From: Pseudomonadota bacterium | GTDB taxonomy: Bacteria; Myxococcota_A; Polyangia; Polyangiales; JAFGIB01 | Direction: 5' to 3' | Assembly: GCA_017881185.1 (NCBI GenBank) | Contig: JADGRE010000010.1 | Span: 1 to 55,352 of the forward strand | DNA: 55,352 nt | Shown: piece by piece, positions 36,350 through 44,142 of the stretch | How positions within the stretch are numbered: position 1 is the stretch's first letter | How the letters are laid out: each line of letters starts with the position of its first letter | Translations under genes and position numbers: made by a program | Notes under the pieces: model-generated | The model's database searches: none | Seen by the model: only the letters and a program-made list of their open reading frames with translations | Told to the model about the DNA's origin: nothing

Positions 36350-37255
36350 TCAAGCTGCCGGCGGAGCCGAGGTCAGGGCGCGTCCGAGGTAGCCGCGCTC
36401 GTTCCAGAACTTCTCGATGCGCAGGTTCACCCGCTGCGCATGGTCCAAGAGCACGTAGTGCGCGGCACCCGGCAACATCAGGTACTCGGCGCCACCGATC
36501 TCGTTGGCCAAGCGCTCCAGGCTGGCGCGCGAGGTGAACGGATCTCGGTCGCCGCCGATGACGAGCGTAGGCACGTCGACATGGTGCAACACGTGGCTCG
36601 CGTCGTGCTCGGCCAGGCGCAACAACGCTGCGATGTAGGCCGGAGTGTCCAGGCGCAGGAAGCCCGCGGTGATCTTCGCGAAGAAATCGGCGTCGACCTG
36701 CTCGCCCACCAGCCCCAGGCGGCGCGCCCAGGTGAACGCCTCGGGTGCGCGCAAGCCCGTGCGCGTGAGCGCGTCCACCAGACGCGGCGCGCGGCGCAGC
36801 GCGCGCAGTGCCTGCGCGATCAGCTTGCCTTTGGGCCCTTGCGCTTCGCCCACCGCCCATGCTGCTCGAGCGCCGCCGTTGATGAGCACGAGCGAAGCGA
36901 CACGATCGGGCGCGCGATCGTACAGCTCGAGCGCCACCTGCACGCCCATCGACCAGCCGATGACCGAAACGCGCGACAAGCGTTCTGCATCGAGAATCGC
37001 GCGCGCGTCAGCCACGTGCTCGGCAACGTCGAGCTGTAGCTCCGGTCGTGCACGGCCGCGGTCGAGGCCGCGGTAGTCCCAAAAGAAAAAGCGGTAGCGA
37101 TCCGACAGCTGCCCGATCAAGTCGCGCCACACTTCGCGGGGTGCCGCCAGGCCATTGAGCAGAAGCGCCGCGGGCCCGCGGCCGACCGCGAAGTAACGCA
37201 GCTCACTACCGTCGCCGAGCACCAGACAGCGTTCTTCGGCGTCTCGAAGTTTCAT
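36350..37255 (-). CDS. alpha/beta-hydrolase fold protein
   Basis: Protein of 301 aa with a full hydrolase triad layout: oxyanion region LLLNGLAAPREVWRDL, nucleophile elbow VIGWSMGVQVALEL (Ser), acid in VIGGDRDPFTS (Asp), and His in PGAAHYVLLDHAQRV. Cytoplasmic, no signal peptide. Substrate cannot be named; family members include esterases, haloperoxidase-like and lactone hydrolases. It lies 99 bp upstream of trpG on the same strand, probably with its own promoter. Confidence 0.85.
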   Translation of the reverse strand: MKLRDAEERCLVLGDGSELRYFAVGRGPAALLLNGLAAPREVWRDLIGQLSDRYRFFFWDYRGLDRGRARPELQLDVAEHVADARAILDAERLSRVSVIGWSMGVQVALELYDRAPDRVASLVLINGGARAAWAVGEAQGPKGKLIAQALRALRRAPRLVDALTRTGLRAPEAFTWARRLGLVGEQVDADFFAKITAGFLRLDTPAYIAALLRLAEHDASHVLHHVDVPTLVIGGDRDPFTSRASLERLANEIGGAEYLMLPGAAHYVLLDHAQRVNLRIEKFWNERGYLGRALTSAPPAA

Positions 37256-37266
37256 CGTGGGTCGCT

Positions 37267-37294
37267 ACTCTAGTCGGGCCGCGCCCAAGAACAA
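37267..37294 (-). promoter_or_regulatory. promoter before the alpha/beta hydrolase
   Basis: Minus strand: TTGTTC (37294-37289), 16-nt spacer, TAGAGT (37272-37267), 11 nt before the ATG at 37255. Short-leader type. Confidence 0.35.
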
Positions 37295-37328
37295 CGCCCC
37301 ACCGCGCGGTCTACTACGCCCGTGCACA

Positions 37329-37359
37329 GTACCAAAATGGAACGTGGGCATTTTCGTAC
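37329..37359. promoter_or_regulatory. long imperfect dyad, possible operator
   Basis: GTACcAAAATG (37329-37339), 9-nt spacer, CATTTTcGTAC (37349-37359): ten of eleven positions pair, and two further flanking pairs match outside. It lies between the divergent hydrolase and membrane-protein genes, in an AT-richer patch, 19 nt before the -35 of the rightward promoter. Confidence 0.45.
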
Positions 37360-37377
37360 AGTAACCCTATCCTGTGC

Positions 37378-37407
37378 TTGACACTGCTCAGCTCGCGCGG
37401 ATAGCGT
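37378..37407 (+). promoter_or_regulatory. promoter for the 37519 gene
   Basis: TTGACA (37378-37383, perfect -35), 18-nt spacer, TAGCGT (37402-37407). The expected start near 37414 leaves a leader of about 105 nt, long for this region. The dyad at 37329-37359 sits immediately upstream. Confidence 0.45.
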
Positions 37408-37518
37408 TCTACGCTTCTCAGTCGCCTCGCTGTATGCGGGTTCACGACACCTGCTCGAGAGCCGACTCCCAAGACCCGGTATCGTCGCCAACAGCCCACC
37501 CAGGACAAGGCCACGCGC

Positions 37519-38871
37519 ATGGCAACCCCAAGCAACAAACCCCGTGACATCAAGAACCTGAAGGCCCGCTTGGGGCGCACCATCACGCCCGGCCAAGTGG
37601 GCAGCAGCCCGTCGGTGCCGCCCGGCGGCTCGGTGCCGCCGCCATCACGCCGCGATCCGCTAGCTGGGCCGCTGGCAGGCGGCAGCGTGCCGCCGCCCAT
37701 GCAAGCACCGCGCTCCAGCCCCGGCAGCGTCCCCGCGCCCGGCTCCTTCCCTGGTGGTGCCCCCGGTGGCTTCCCCGGCGGCGTGCCTGGTGGCATTGCA
37801 GCGCCTCCGTTCGCGCGGCCTGCCCAGCAGCAGCCCGCCGCTCGCCAACCGGCACCGGCGCCAGCCACCTCCACGCCGGCACCGCGCATGGACCCGTTCG
37901 CCGCAAGCGCGCCGACGGTACAAAACCGCAAGGTCACGCTCGTCATCGACGACTCTGCGGTCAAAGAAGACGAGATCGGTCGCAAGTCGCGCACGCGCTC
38001 GATGGCGCTCGTCGTCGTCGGCATCTTGCTCGGCCTGGCCGTCGGCTTTGGCGTCGGCAACACGCGAGATCAGCGCCACCAGTACAGCATGGCAGTCGCC
38101 GACGGAAAAGCGATCTACGCCAAGGTGCAGGACGTCTCCAAGCAGGTCGACCAGGCGAAGGGTCTGATCAAGCAGGTCGTCCAAGCGTCGACGGGTGGTC
38201 CCGGACAGAAGGCCACCGTGGCGTACGACGCCATCGAAACGCTGGTTGCGCTCAAGCGGCCGTTCAGCGCGAACGAATTTCATCGTCGTCTGTACCGCGC
38301 GTTCGGCGACAACGTGGTCGACGATCTCTTCGACTATTACAACACCGTGAACATCATGTGGGACGGCTTCACCGCGCTCGGTGCGAAGACGGCCGGCGCA
38401 CAGAAGCGTGAAACGTTGAACAAGTCGGCCGCTGCGACCGACGGCCTGCTCAACACCGACTACGGCGTCGTGTTCGCGAAGAACGGCGAGGCGCTCTCGG
38501 GCGCGCTCGTGTTCGTCACCATCCCGCCTGCTCAACCCGCGCCTGCAGAGCCGGCGAAGGGCAAGAAGAAGGGCGGCAAGGATAAGGACAAGGAAGACGA
38601 AGGCATCAAGGTGAAGGTCTCATCGTCGCAGGGCGGCCAAGAGGTCGAGCGCACGGTGTATGCCGGTCAAGACGGTATGAAGGACGACGCCGAGAAGTAC
38701 GTGCTGATGCTGGACAAGGTGCGCAGCCGCACGATCCTCGGCGAATCGGCGAACCTCTTCGGCAAGTTCCGCGCAGACGTCATGGAGCTCAGCGCACGCA
38801 TGGACAAGGCCGGCGAGGTCCAAGGCCGCTTGGTCAAGGAACTGGGCCAGGTCGCGTCCCTATCTGAGTAG
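37519..38871 (+). CDS. single-pass membrane protein with Gly/Pro-rich N-terminus, unknown function
   Basis: Protein of 450 aa. It begins with a short motif (KPRDIKNLKARLGRTI) followed by about 100 residues of Gly/Pro/Ser repeats such as GGAPGGFPGGVPGGI. There is one membrane helix (MALVVVGILLGLAVGFGVG, near 163-181), then a helical region with coiled-coil character (AKVQDVSKQVDQAKGLIKQV) and a conserved-looking domain (FHRRLYRAFGDNVVDDLFDY). A Lys/Asp/Glu cluster (KGKKKGGKDKDKEDEG) interrupts the periplasmic part. I do not recognise the family. The start motif and layout suggest an envelope-spanning protein with a disordered cytoplasmic tail. Confidence 0.75.
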   Translation: MATPSNKPRDIKNLKARLGRTITPGQVGSSPSVPPGGSVPPPSRRDPLAGPLAGGSVPPPMQAPRSSPGSVPAPGSFPGGAPGGFPGGVPGGIAAPPFARPAQQQPAARQPAPAPATSTPAPRMDPFAASAPTVQNRKVTLVIDDSAVKEDEIGRKSRTRSMALVVVGILLGLAVGFGVGNTRDQRHQYSMAVADGKAIYAKVQDVSKQVDQAKGLIKQVVQASTGGPGQKATVAYDAIETLVALKRPFSANEFHRRLYRAFGDNVVDDLFDYYNTVNIMWDGFTALGAKTAGAQKRETLNKSAAATDGLLNTDYGVVFAKNGEALSGALVFVTIPPAQPAPAEPAKGKKKGGKDKDKEDEGIKVKVSSSQGGQEVERTVYAGQDGMKDDAEKYVLMLDKVRSRTILGESANLFGKFRADVMELSARMDKAGEVQGRLVKELGQVASLSE

Positions 38872-38967
38872 CGCTCCGACTGACAACTCCACAACACCGG
38901 GATTCTCCCCGGCAACGCACGAATGTCGTAGACTGGTGGCTAGAGGGTAACGCCTCGGAGCCATCGT

Positions 38968-39858
38968 TTGGGACGCTTCTGCCTGCGCTTCCAGAGCATC
39001 GACGTCAACCTCGGCAACGATGACTTCATCGCGGGGCGGGTACCGGAGTGCGACCTCGTCCTCGACGACGCGCTGGTCTCGCGCAAGCACGCGAGCTTCA
39101 GAGTGGCAGGCGACGCGGTAGAGGTGCGAGACCTCGACAGCCGCAACGGCGTCTCGCTCAACGGCGCGCGCATCGACAAGCTCGCGCTTGCTCGGCACGG
39201 CGACCGCGTACGCATTGGCTCCCAGGAGCTGTTGATCAAAGGCGTGGATCGCGCGCGCTCGGCCGCAGGAACGGTGGAGATGGTGCTCTGTCAGGGCTGC
39301 GGGGGCATGAGCTCGGCCATGCAGAGCGCCTGTCATCTTTGCGGTCGTGCATTCCCGCTGCCCAGCAACCCCGCTGCAGCTGCTGACGAAGCCCGATCGC
39401 TCGTCGACGACGCTGCAACCCGGACCGAGGCGCCCTTCCATGCCTTGACGCAGCTTGCGGACAAAGCGCTCGGGCTCGGCCGTCTCGACGAAGCCGAACG
39501 CATCTTGGGCAACATGCTCGGCAGCGTACGGCTGCGCGCCTCCGCCGCCGCCGGCAGCGAGACCGACCGCGATGAGCTGGCGTCTGCGGCGCGCTACGCA
39601 TTGCGTCTGGCCGACGCGATGCAGAAGTCAGCGTGGCTCGACTATCCCTTCGAGCTCTACACGGCGACCGGACAGCTCATGCCCGTCGACCTCATCGACG
39701 ACCTCTACCGCGTGGCCGAGAAAGTCCGCTACACGAACGCTCGCGCTGTGCGCGCCTACCTCGCCCGGCTCCGGTCCGACGGCGCACAGCTGGGGCCCAC
39801 CGACAGGTTCCTCATGCTGCGGCTCGAGGGGCTCGAGCGCCGCGTGGTGAGCGCCTGA
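38968..39858 (+). CDS. FHA-domain protein with zinc ribbon
   Basis: Protein of 296 aa. N-terminal FHA domain: FIAGRVPECDLVLDDALVSR (Gly-Arg, Ser), KHASFRV (His), LDSRNGVSLNGARI (Asn-Gly). It is followed by a two-CxxC zinc ribbon (CQGC and CHLC, about residues 109-127) and a C-terminal helical domain of about 150 residues without a name (ALGLGRLDEAERILGNMLGS looks TPR-like). TTG start at 38968 places the FHA domain right at the N-terminus, with CGGAG upstream. Cytoplasmic reader of phosphothreonine signals; the zinc ribbon may serve binding. Confidence 0.85.
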   Translation: MGRFCLRFQSIDVNLGNDDFIAGRVPECDLVLDDALVSRKHASFRVAGDAVEVRDLDSRNGVSLNGARIDKLALARHGDRVRIGSQELLIKGVDRARSAAGTVEMVLCQGCGGMSSAMQSACHLCGRAFPLPSNPAAAADEARSLVDDAATRTEAPFHALTQLADKALGLGRLDEAERILGNMLGSVRLRASAAAGSETDRDELASAARYALRLADAMQKSAWLDYPFELYTATGQLMPVDLIDDLYRVAEKVRYTNARAVRAYLARLRSDGAQLGPTDRFLMLRLEGLERRVVSA

Positions 39859-39897
39859 TCTCGAACCGCAAGAGTCGCCATGACGCACTTCTGCTGT

Positions 39898-39903
39898 TAG
39901 GCT
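39898..39903 (+). promoter_or_regulatory. -10 element 6 nt before the NifU-like gene
   Basis: TAGGCT, six bases, then GTG at 39910. No clear -35. Leaderless-type spacing as before purM, pilC and manC. Confidence 0.35.
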
Positions 39904-39909
39904 TGGAAC

Positions 39910-40137
39910 GTGCACGAGCGAGCGAAACGGCTGATCGACGAGGTACTCGGACCGCTGGTCGCCGCAGACGGTGGCCGCATCGAGCTGGTGTCGGCCGAGG
40001 GCAACCACGTGCAGATCCGCCTGACGGGCATGTGCTCGGGCTGCCCCGGACGGCCGTACACGCTCGGACGCGTAGTCGAGCCTGCGTTCAGACGCTGGCT
40101 CGGTGAGTCGATCGTGGTAGACGCCGAGCCCGAGTGA
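39910..40137 (+). CDS. NifU C-terminal-like iron-sulfur scaffold protein
   Basis: Protein of 75 aa consisting of just the NifU C-terminal domain: LIDEVLGPLVAADGGRIELV and the cluster-binding CxxC in LTGMCSGCPGRPYTLG. In NfuA-type proteins this domain carries a 4Fe-4S cluster and hands it to apo-proteins. The conserved Pro/Gly context around the CxxC is kept. It lacks the degenerate A-type domain of NfuA and the N-terminal scaffold of NifU, so it is a minimal Nfu. GTG start; stands alone after the FHA gene. No nitrogen-fixation genes nearby. Confidence 0.88.
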   Translation: MHERAKRLIDEVLGPLVAADGGRIELVSAEGNHVQIRLTGMCSGCPGRPYTLGRVVEPAFRRWLGESIVVDAEPE

Positions 40138-40195
40138 CGGGCTGGCGTCTGCTCACGCGTGTCTTCGATTCTTCTAGTCCTCGGGCGTGCGAGTG

Positions 40196-41185
40196 CTAGA
40201 GGCCCAGACCCTTGAGCGGATCGTCGTCGGAGCTGACGCCCGCGTGCGAAGCGCTTGCCGGACGCGCGGAGCCGCCGGACTTGCCCGACTTGCCCGACCC
40301 GGCGCTTGGGGACGACGGTGCGTCCTGGCGCGCGCGGATCTTGCCGGTGATGCGATCGGCGATGTCGGGCGACGAGTCTGGATCGACCGCGCCCTGCTGC
40401 GTGACGGCGTCGACCAAGGCGTGCTTGCTGCCTGCGTTGGCGACCTCGCGCGTGTTGGTGCGCAGGTGCGAGAGGTTGGCGACGGTGGCCTTGTCTTCGA
40501 AGACCATGCAGTAGAAGCCGTAGAAGTCGCTCTGGTCGACCGCGCGCAGGCGGGTCTTGGCATCTTGCCACTCGAGCCAGTGACGATCGCCGGAGCGGGG
40601 CGACAGCTCACCGTGCGCGTCTTTGGCCGCGCCGTACTTGCGCGTCACCGCGCCCGCGAAGGCGTCGAAATTACCGACAGGAAACACCTCGGCGTCGAAG
40701 GCTTTGTACCACTTCCACAGTTTGCCCCCGAAGAAGAAGTAGAAGTTCTGCGAGTTGTTGTCGCGCACGACCAACATGGACTCGCCGTTGCCGTGCGTGA
40801 ATTCGCCGCGCAGAAAGCTGACGTCCCAACCGGTCGATGTGCCGGTGAACTCGATGTAGCTCTCGCGAATGCGCTTGATCTCGTCACCCGCGCGCTGCCG
40901 CAGGTTGTCTTCTTCGACCGCGTCGTGCGTCTTCGCAACCAGCGGGCGGTAGTGCTCTTTGACTTTCTCGATCTGCTTCTTCAACAGCTCGTCTTTGTCC
41001 ATGCCCCAGACGAGCGCACCCATGGAGTTGGAGATCTCCGCGCTGACCGGCGTCTTGTCGACCTTGTCGACCTTGTCGACCTTGCCGGCTTTGCCGGCGT
41101 GTTTCTTCGGGGCGGCACTGGCGGGGGCGGCCCCGATCAGCACAGCCGTCAGGACGAATACGAAATCGAAACCAGCGCGCTTCAT
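40196..41185 (-). CDS. secreted protein of unknown function
   Basis: Protein of 329 aa. Signal peptide (VFVLTAVLIGAAPASA) followed by a Lys-rich segment (KHAGKAGKVDKVDKVDK) encoded by a 9-bp repeat. The central domain has aromatic and charged residues (FYFFFGGKLWKWYKAFDAEV, HWLEWQDAKTRLRAVDQS) and conserved-looking LVWGMDKDELLKKQIE. The C-terminal 50 residues are Ser/Gly/Ala-rich and end in DDDPLKGLGL. No family recognised. ATG at 41185 with GGAGG 6 nt upstream. It is divergent from the envelope cassette that starts at 41397. Confidence 0.75.
   Translation of the reverse strand: MKRAGFDFVFVLTAVLIGAAPASAAPKKHAGKAGKVDKVDKVDKTPVSAEISNSMGALVWGMDKDELLKKQIEKVKEHYRPLVAKTHDAVEEDNLRQRAGDEIKRIRESYIEFTGTSTGWDVSFLRGEFTHGNGESMLVVRDNNSQNFYFFFGGKLWKWYKAFDAEVFPVGNFDAFAGAVTRKYGAAKDAHGELSPRSGDRHWLEWQDAKTRLRAVDQSDFYGFYCMVFEDKATVANLSHLRTNTREVANAGSKHALVDAVTQQGAVDPDSSPDIADRITGKIRARQDAPSSPSAGSGKSGKSGGSARPASASHAGVSSDDDPLKGLGL
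41054..41098 (-). repeat. 9-bp tandem repeat in a coding region
   Basis: On the plus strand CTTGTCGAC is repeated three times (41054-41080), followed by two variants CTTGCCGGC and TTTGCCGGC. In the gene on the minus strand this encodes a run of Lys-Val-Asp and Lys-Ala-Gly units just after the signal peptide. Confidence 0.85.
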
Positions 41186-41231
41186 GAGCAGCCTCCGAGG
41201 GCGGGACGACGACGAACGAGGACCCCACCGG

Positions 41232-41243
41232 CCTACAGGTAGG
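41232..41243. promoter_or_regulatory. small dyad in the divergent intergenic region
   Basis: CCTAC-ag-GTAGG, a perfect 5-bp inverted repeat 47 bp upstream of the secreted-protein ATG and 154 bp before the cassette. May be an operator; short enough to occur by chance. The rest of this 211-bp gap shows only a weak TTGAAA at its right end. Confidence 0.2.
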
Positions 41244-41396
41244 GGACACTAAACCAACGCGACTACACGCTCAAGCCAGGCAGGCGCATTGCGGCTAGGA
41301 CGGCCTGGCAGCCGCCAGCTTCAAGGCCAGCCGGAATCGCCAGCGCACCCCTGAAAGAATTGAAAACGCTGCCGCCGGTTGGCACTCTGCCAGGTC

Positions 41397-41870
41397 ATGT
41401 GGCGCGCAGGGCTGGTGATCATCGCCGTCGGCGTCTGCGCCTGCGGCCCGACCGAGCAGAGCGGCGTGCTGGGCACCGTGCAACTCGGCGACAATTTCGT
41501 CGCCCCGGACCTGCAACTCGATGACGTGTTCTTCTACTGCCGCATCCAGCCCGAGGTCCTGACCAAGCATGGCTGCGCCAACGGCGGCAGCGGGGAACAG
41601 GGCCAGTGCCACGACAGCCGCTCGGCGCTGCGCTTGATCGCTACGAAAGACGCTGCGCCGTGCGACAAGATGGGCGCGCTCGTAGGTATGCCGTCGGCGG
41701 ACTACGTCGCGAATCTCGATGCTGTGCGCTTCTTCGTGCAGAGCGACCCGCTGACCAGCCCGCTCTACCTGCGACCGGTGAACCAGGCGTCGCACCCGCG
41801 CAAGATCTTCGACGACACCGACCCAGCAGCAAAGCTGATCGTGCAGTGGATCTCGGCGGGGGCAAGGTGA
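41397..41870 (+). CDS. Cys-rich lipoprotein, first gene of the envelope cassette
   Basis: Protein of 157 aa. Signal peptide and lipobox LVIIAVGVCACG (Cys16). The mature part has four further Cys and one Cys-His: DVFFYCRIQPEVLTKHGC, GEQGQCHDSRSALRL and APCDKMG, then SPLYLRPV, SHPRKIFDDTDPAAK and LIVQWISAGAR. The ending 'D..A...I..WI..GA' and the SPLY/L segment recall the planctomycete-type cytochrome C-like domain, but the normal CxxCH is spread to C-x11-CH, so haem binding is unsure. ATG at 41397. Its stop overlaps the GTG of the next gene (GTGA). Confidence 0.7.
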   Translation: MWRAGLVIIAVGVCACGPTEQSGVLGTVQLGDNFVAPDLQLDDVFFYCRIQPEVLTKHGCANGGSGEQGQCHDSRSALRLIATKDAAPCDKMGALVGMPSADYVANLDAVRFFVQSDPLTSPLYLRPVNQASHPRKIFDDTDPAAKLIVQWISAGAR

Positions 41871-42682
41871 ACGAGCGCTACACGTCGGCTGTCGCGCTGA
41901 CTTTCGGTGGCTTCGTTCGAGCCACCTGTCTCCTGCTCTGCACGTGCGGCTCCTGGTTGAGCGGCACCAGCGGCGCGCGAGCGAACGATGCCGACGTCGA
42001 GGTCTATGCGCGCGTTGTCGTGAGCACCGCCAGCGTGCGAGCGGGCCCGAGCACGACCTACCGACAAATCTACCGCGCGCGCCACGACGAGGTGTTTCCC
42101 GTGCGCGGTCGCGCCACCAGTGGCTATTGGTTTCGGATCGAGCTGCCGGATGCGACCGAGGGCTACATTCAGGGCGACGCGGTTTACAACCATGAGGTGG
42201 GGGAAGCGCAAGCCAAGAGCGGGCGCTTCTTGCCTGCAGTGTTCGCGCCACCACCGCTGCCGAGCGCGCACGGGGAGATTGCGTTGATCGGTGGCGCGCT
42301 CGGTGCCGGCGGGTTCGTGGCGCTGCGTCCGGCTTGGCTGCTCGACCCGAGCTTCGGCATCGAGCTCACCGCGGGCGCATCCGTCGCGCGCGGCGGTCGG
42401 CTCATGATGTTGCTCGCGGGGCCGGTCGTGAATTTCTTTCCACGCTCGCCGATCGTGCCGTTCGCGAGCTTGGCCGGTGGGGTGGTGAGCAGCAGCCCGA
42501 ACGCAGATACCTTCCTGCTGAAGTCCGGCAGCGTGAGCGCCGCGAGTGCCGGCTTCGGCCTGCGCATCGGCTTCCGCTATCGGCTCACGCTGCGCCTCGA
42601 AGCGCGCAGCTACGTGTTGTTCCAGGCCGATCGCTACGTACCCGAGGAGGAATTCAGTGCTGGACTCACGGTTTTCTTCTGA
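41867..42682 (+). CDS. SH3-domain protein fused to an outer-membrane beta-barrel-like region
   Basis: Protein of 271 aa. Signal-like N-terminus (CLLLCTCGSWLSGTSGARA), then a bacterial SH3b domain (VSTASVRAGPSTTYRQIYRA, VRGRATSGYWFRIELPDATE, GYIQGDAVY) that usually binds peptidoglycan or peptides. Alternating strands follow (GSVSAASAGFGLRIGFRYRL, TLRLEARSYVLFQADRY), ending AGLTVFF with a terminal Phe, the usual signal for outer-membrane barrel insertion. GTG at 41867 overlaps the previous stop; its own 3' end overlaps the start of the DUF4266 gene by 26 bp. Second gene of the cassette. Confidence 0.75.
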   Translation: MNERYTSAVALTFGGFVRATCLLLCTCGSWLSGTSGARANDADVEVYARVVVSTASVRAGPSTTYRQIYRARHDEVFPVRGRATSGYWFRIELPDATEGYIQGDAVYNHEVGEAQAKSGRFLPAVFAPPPLPSAHGEIALIGGALGAGGFVALRPAWLLDPSFGIELTAGASVARGGRLMMLLAGPVVNFFPRSPIVPFASLAGGVVSSSPNADTFLLKSGSVSAASAGFGLRIGFRYRLTLRLEARSYVLFQADRYVPEEEFSAGLTVFF

Positions 42683-42899
42683 GCGGACTTGGCGCTGGAT
42701 CTCTGGGCTGCTGCTGCTGACGGCGGCACTGGGCGGCTGCGCGACCGTGCGACCGGAGGAGAAAGAATTTCTCGCCGAGCCCGCCATGACCTGGAGTAGC
42801 GGCGGCATCGCCAAGGAGCACGAAGACCACGTGATCGAGAACCGCGAGGGCTCGTTCGGCGCCAACAATGCCCACGGAGGCGGTTGCGGATGCAACTGA
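42657..42899 (+). CDS. DUF4266 small lipoprotein with C-terminal GGGCGCN
   Basis: Protein of 80 aa. Lipobox in ISGLLLLTAALGGC (Cys28). The mature 53 residues match the DUF4266 pattern: ATVRPEEKEFLAEPAMTW, HEDHVIENREGSFGANNA and the invariant-looking end GGGCGCN. GTG at 42657 follows a strong GAGGAGG 5 nt upstream, which fixes the start inside the previous gene. The mature peptide is tiny, has His/Glu residues and two terminal Cys, suggesting metal binding or a modified tail. It overlaps the DUF3570 gene by 10 bp. The family's function is not established. Confidence 0.85.
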   Translation: MLDSRFSSERTWRWISGLLLLTAALGGCATVRPEEKEFLAEPAMTWSSGGIAKEHEDHVIENREGSFGANNAHGGGCGCN

Positions 42900-44131
42900 G
42901 GTTCCCGCAGCTCCGTGCCGGTGTCGGGAACGCGTGCGCGCTCGCGCTCGCGCTGCTCGTGCCGCTCTCGCTGAGCTTCCCGGGCAAGGCGCACGCCGAA
43001 GACGGGATCGCTGTGGGCAGCTCGATCTTTCGAGAGACGGGCGGACCATTGCACATGACAGTGCTCGTGCCGACTGCGAAGGCGAGCAAGGACATCGGCG
43101 AGGCAGTGACCGTACGCGCGGGTTGGACTGCAGACGTGGTGAGCGGTGCGAGTGTTGCCGTGGTGGACGCGCCGGCTGCGAAGGTGGACGCCATCAGCTC
43201 CGCGACCGTCACCGACACGCGGCACGCGTTCTCGGGCGGCGTCGAGCTGCACGACGGGCCGTCCGCCCTGGGCGTTGGCTACACGCATGCTTTCGAGAAC
43301 GACTACCTGTCCAACGCGTTCGACGTGAGCGCGCGCACCGAGCTCTGGGACCACGACACCCTGCTCGAGATCTCGTATGCGCGAGCGTTCGACGAGGTGT
43401 GCGACTTGGCTGGCGCGTTCGACCCGGTGATGAAGCCGCGCCTGGATTCGTCGAAGGGCTGCTTCAGCGATTTCAAGACGCGCCGGGATCGCGACCTCGA
43501 CATGCACACCTGGCAGGCGTCGTGGACGCAGGCGCTCACGCCCGTGCTCAGTTTGCAGGTGACGGGAACGGCACAGCTGAGTCACGGCTTTCAATCGAAC
43601 CCGTACCGTGCCGTGCGCATCGGCAGGACCGCCGCGCAAGAACACCACCCGATCGACCGGGCACGTTATGCGCTCGGAGCCGGCCTGCGACTGTGGCTCG
43701 CACCACTGCGCGGGGCCTTGCAGACCTACGCGCGGGCCTACCGGGACACCTGGGACATCACGTCGATCACCGGCGAGCTCGCCTACGATCAGACCTTGAT
43801 CGGACAGCTGCGGCTGCGCGGGCGCGCACGCTACTACACCCAGACTGCGGCGGCGTTCTACTCCGACGACTACGTGCTCGACCCGCACGGACAGTACTTC
43901 ACGGGCGACCGCGAGCTGTCCGACATGCAGAGCTTGCTCGCCGGGGCCGCGCTGCTCTGGTCCGCGCCCACCGACGACAACGGGCACGTGCTCGCGGTGT
44001 TGTCCGGTTTCGAGCTCACGCTCAAGGGCGACGTGCTCAAGACCTACTTCGATCACTTCCACTACGACAAGGCCGCGGTGCCCAACACCATGGCGCTGAT
44101 CGGCTCGGTCGAGCTGCACGGCATGTTCTGA
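42890..44131 (+). CDS. DUF3570 outer-membrane protein
   Basis: Protein of 413 aa. Signal peptide (ACALALALLVPLSLSFPGKA) and a beta-barrel-like body: VSGASVAVVDAPAAKVDAIS is the DUF3570 signature near the N-terminus, then FSGGVELHDGPSALGVGYTH, LYARAY-type strands such as GALQTYARAYRDTWDITS, RGRARYYTQTAAAFYSDDYV, ending LIGSVELHGMF with C-terminal Phe. Two Cys (EVCDLAG, KGCFSDF) may form a disulfide. ATG at 42890 has GGAGG 9-10 nt upstream and overlaps DUF4266. DUF3570 and DUF4266 are known to occur side by side in diverse bacteria; the function is unknown to me. Confidence 0.85.
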   Translation: MQLRFPQLRAGVGNACALALALLVPLSLSFPGKAHAEDGIAVGSSIFRETGGPLHMTVLVPTAKASKDIGEAVTVRAGWTADVVSGASVAVVDAPAAKVDAISSATVTDTRHAFSGGVELHDGPSALGVGYTHAFENDYLSNAFDVSARTELWDHDTLLEISYARAFDEVCDLAGAFDPVMKPRLDSSKGCFSDFKTRRDRDLDMHTWQASWTQALTPVLSLQVTGTAQLSHGFQSNPYRAVRIGRTAAQEHHPIDRARYALGAGLRLWLAPLRGALQTYARAYRDTWDITSITGELAYDQTLIGQLRLRGRARYYTQTAAAFYSDDYVLDPHGQYFTGDRELSDMQSLLAGAALLWSAPTDDNGHVLAVLSGFELTLKGDVLKTYFDHFHYDKAAVPNTMALIGSVELHGMF

Positions 44132-44142
44132 GTTGGCCGCGC

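Noticed and set aside
39910-40137. Nitrogen-fixation nifU
   Set aside because: Only the C-terminal Nfu domain is present and no nif genes are near; a general iron-sulfur carrier is more likely.
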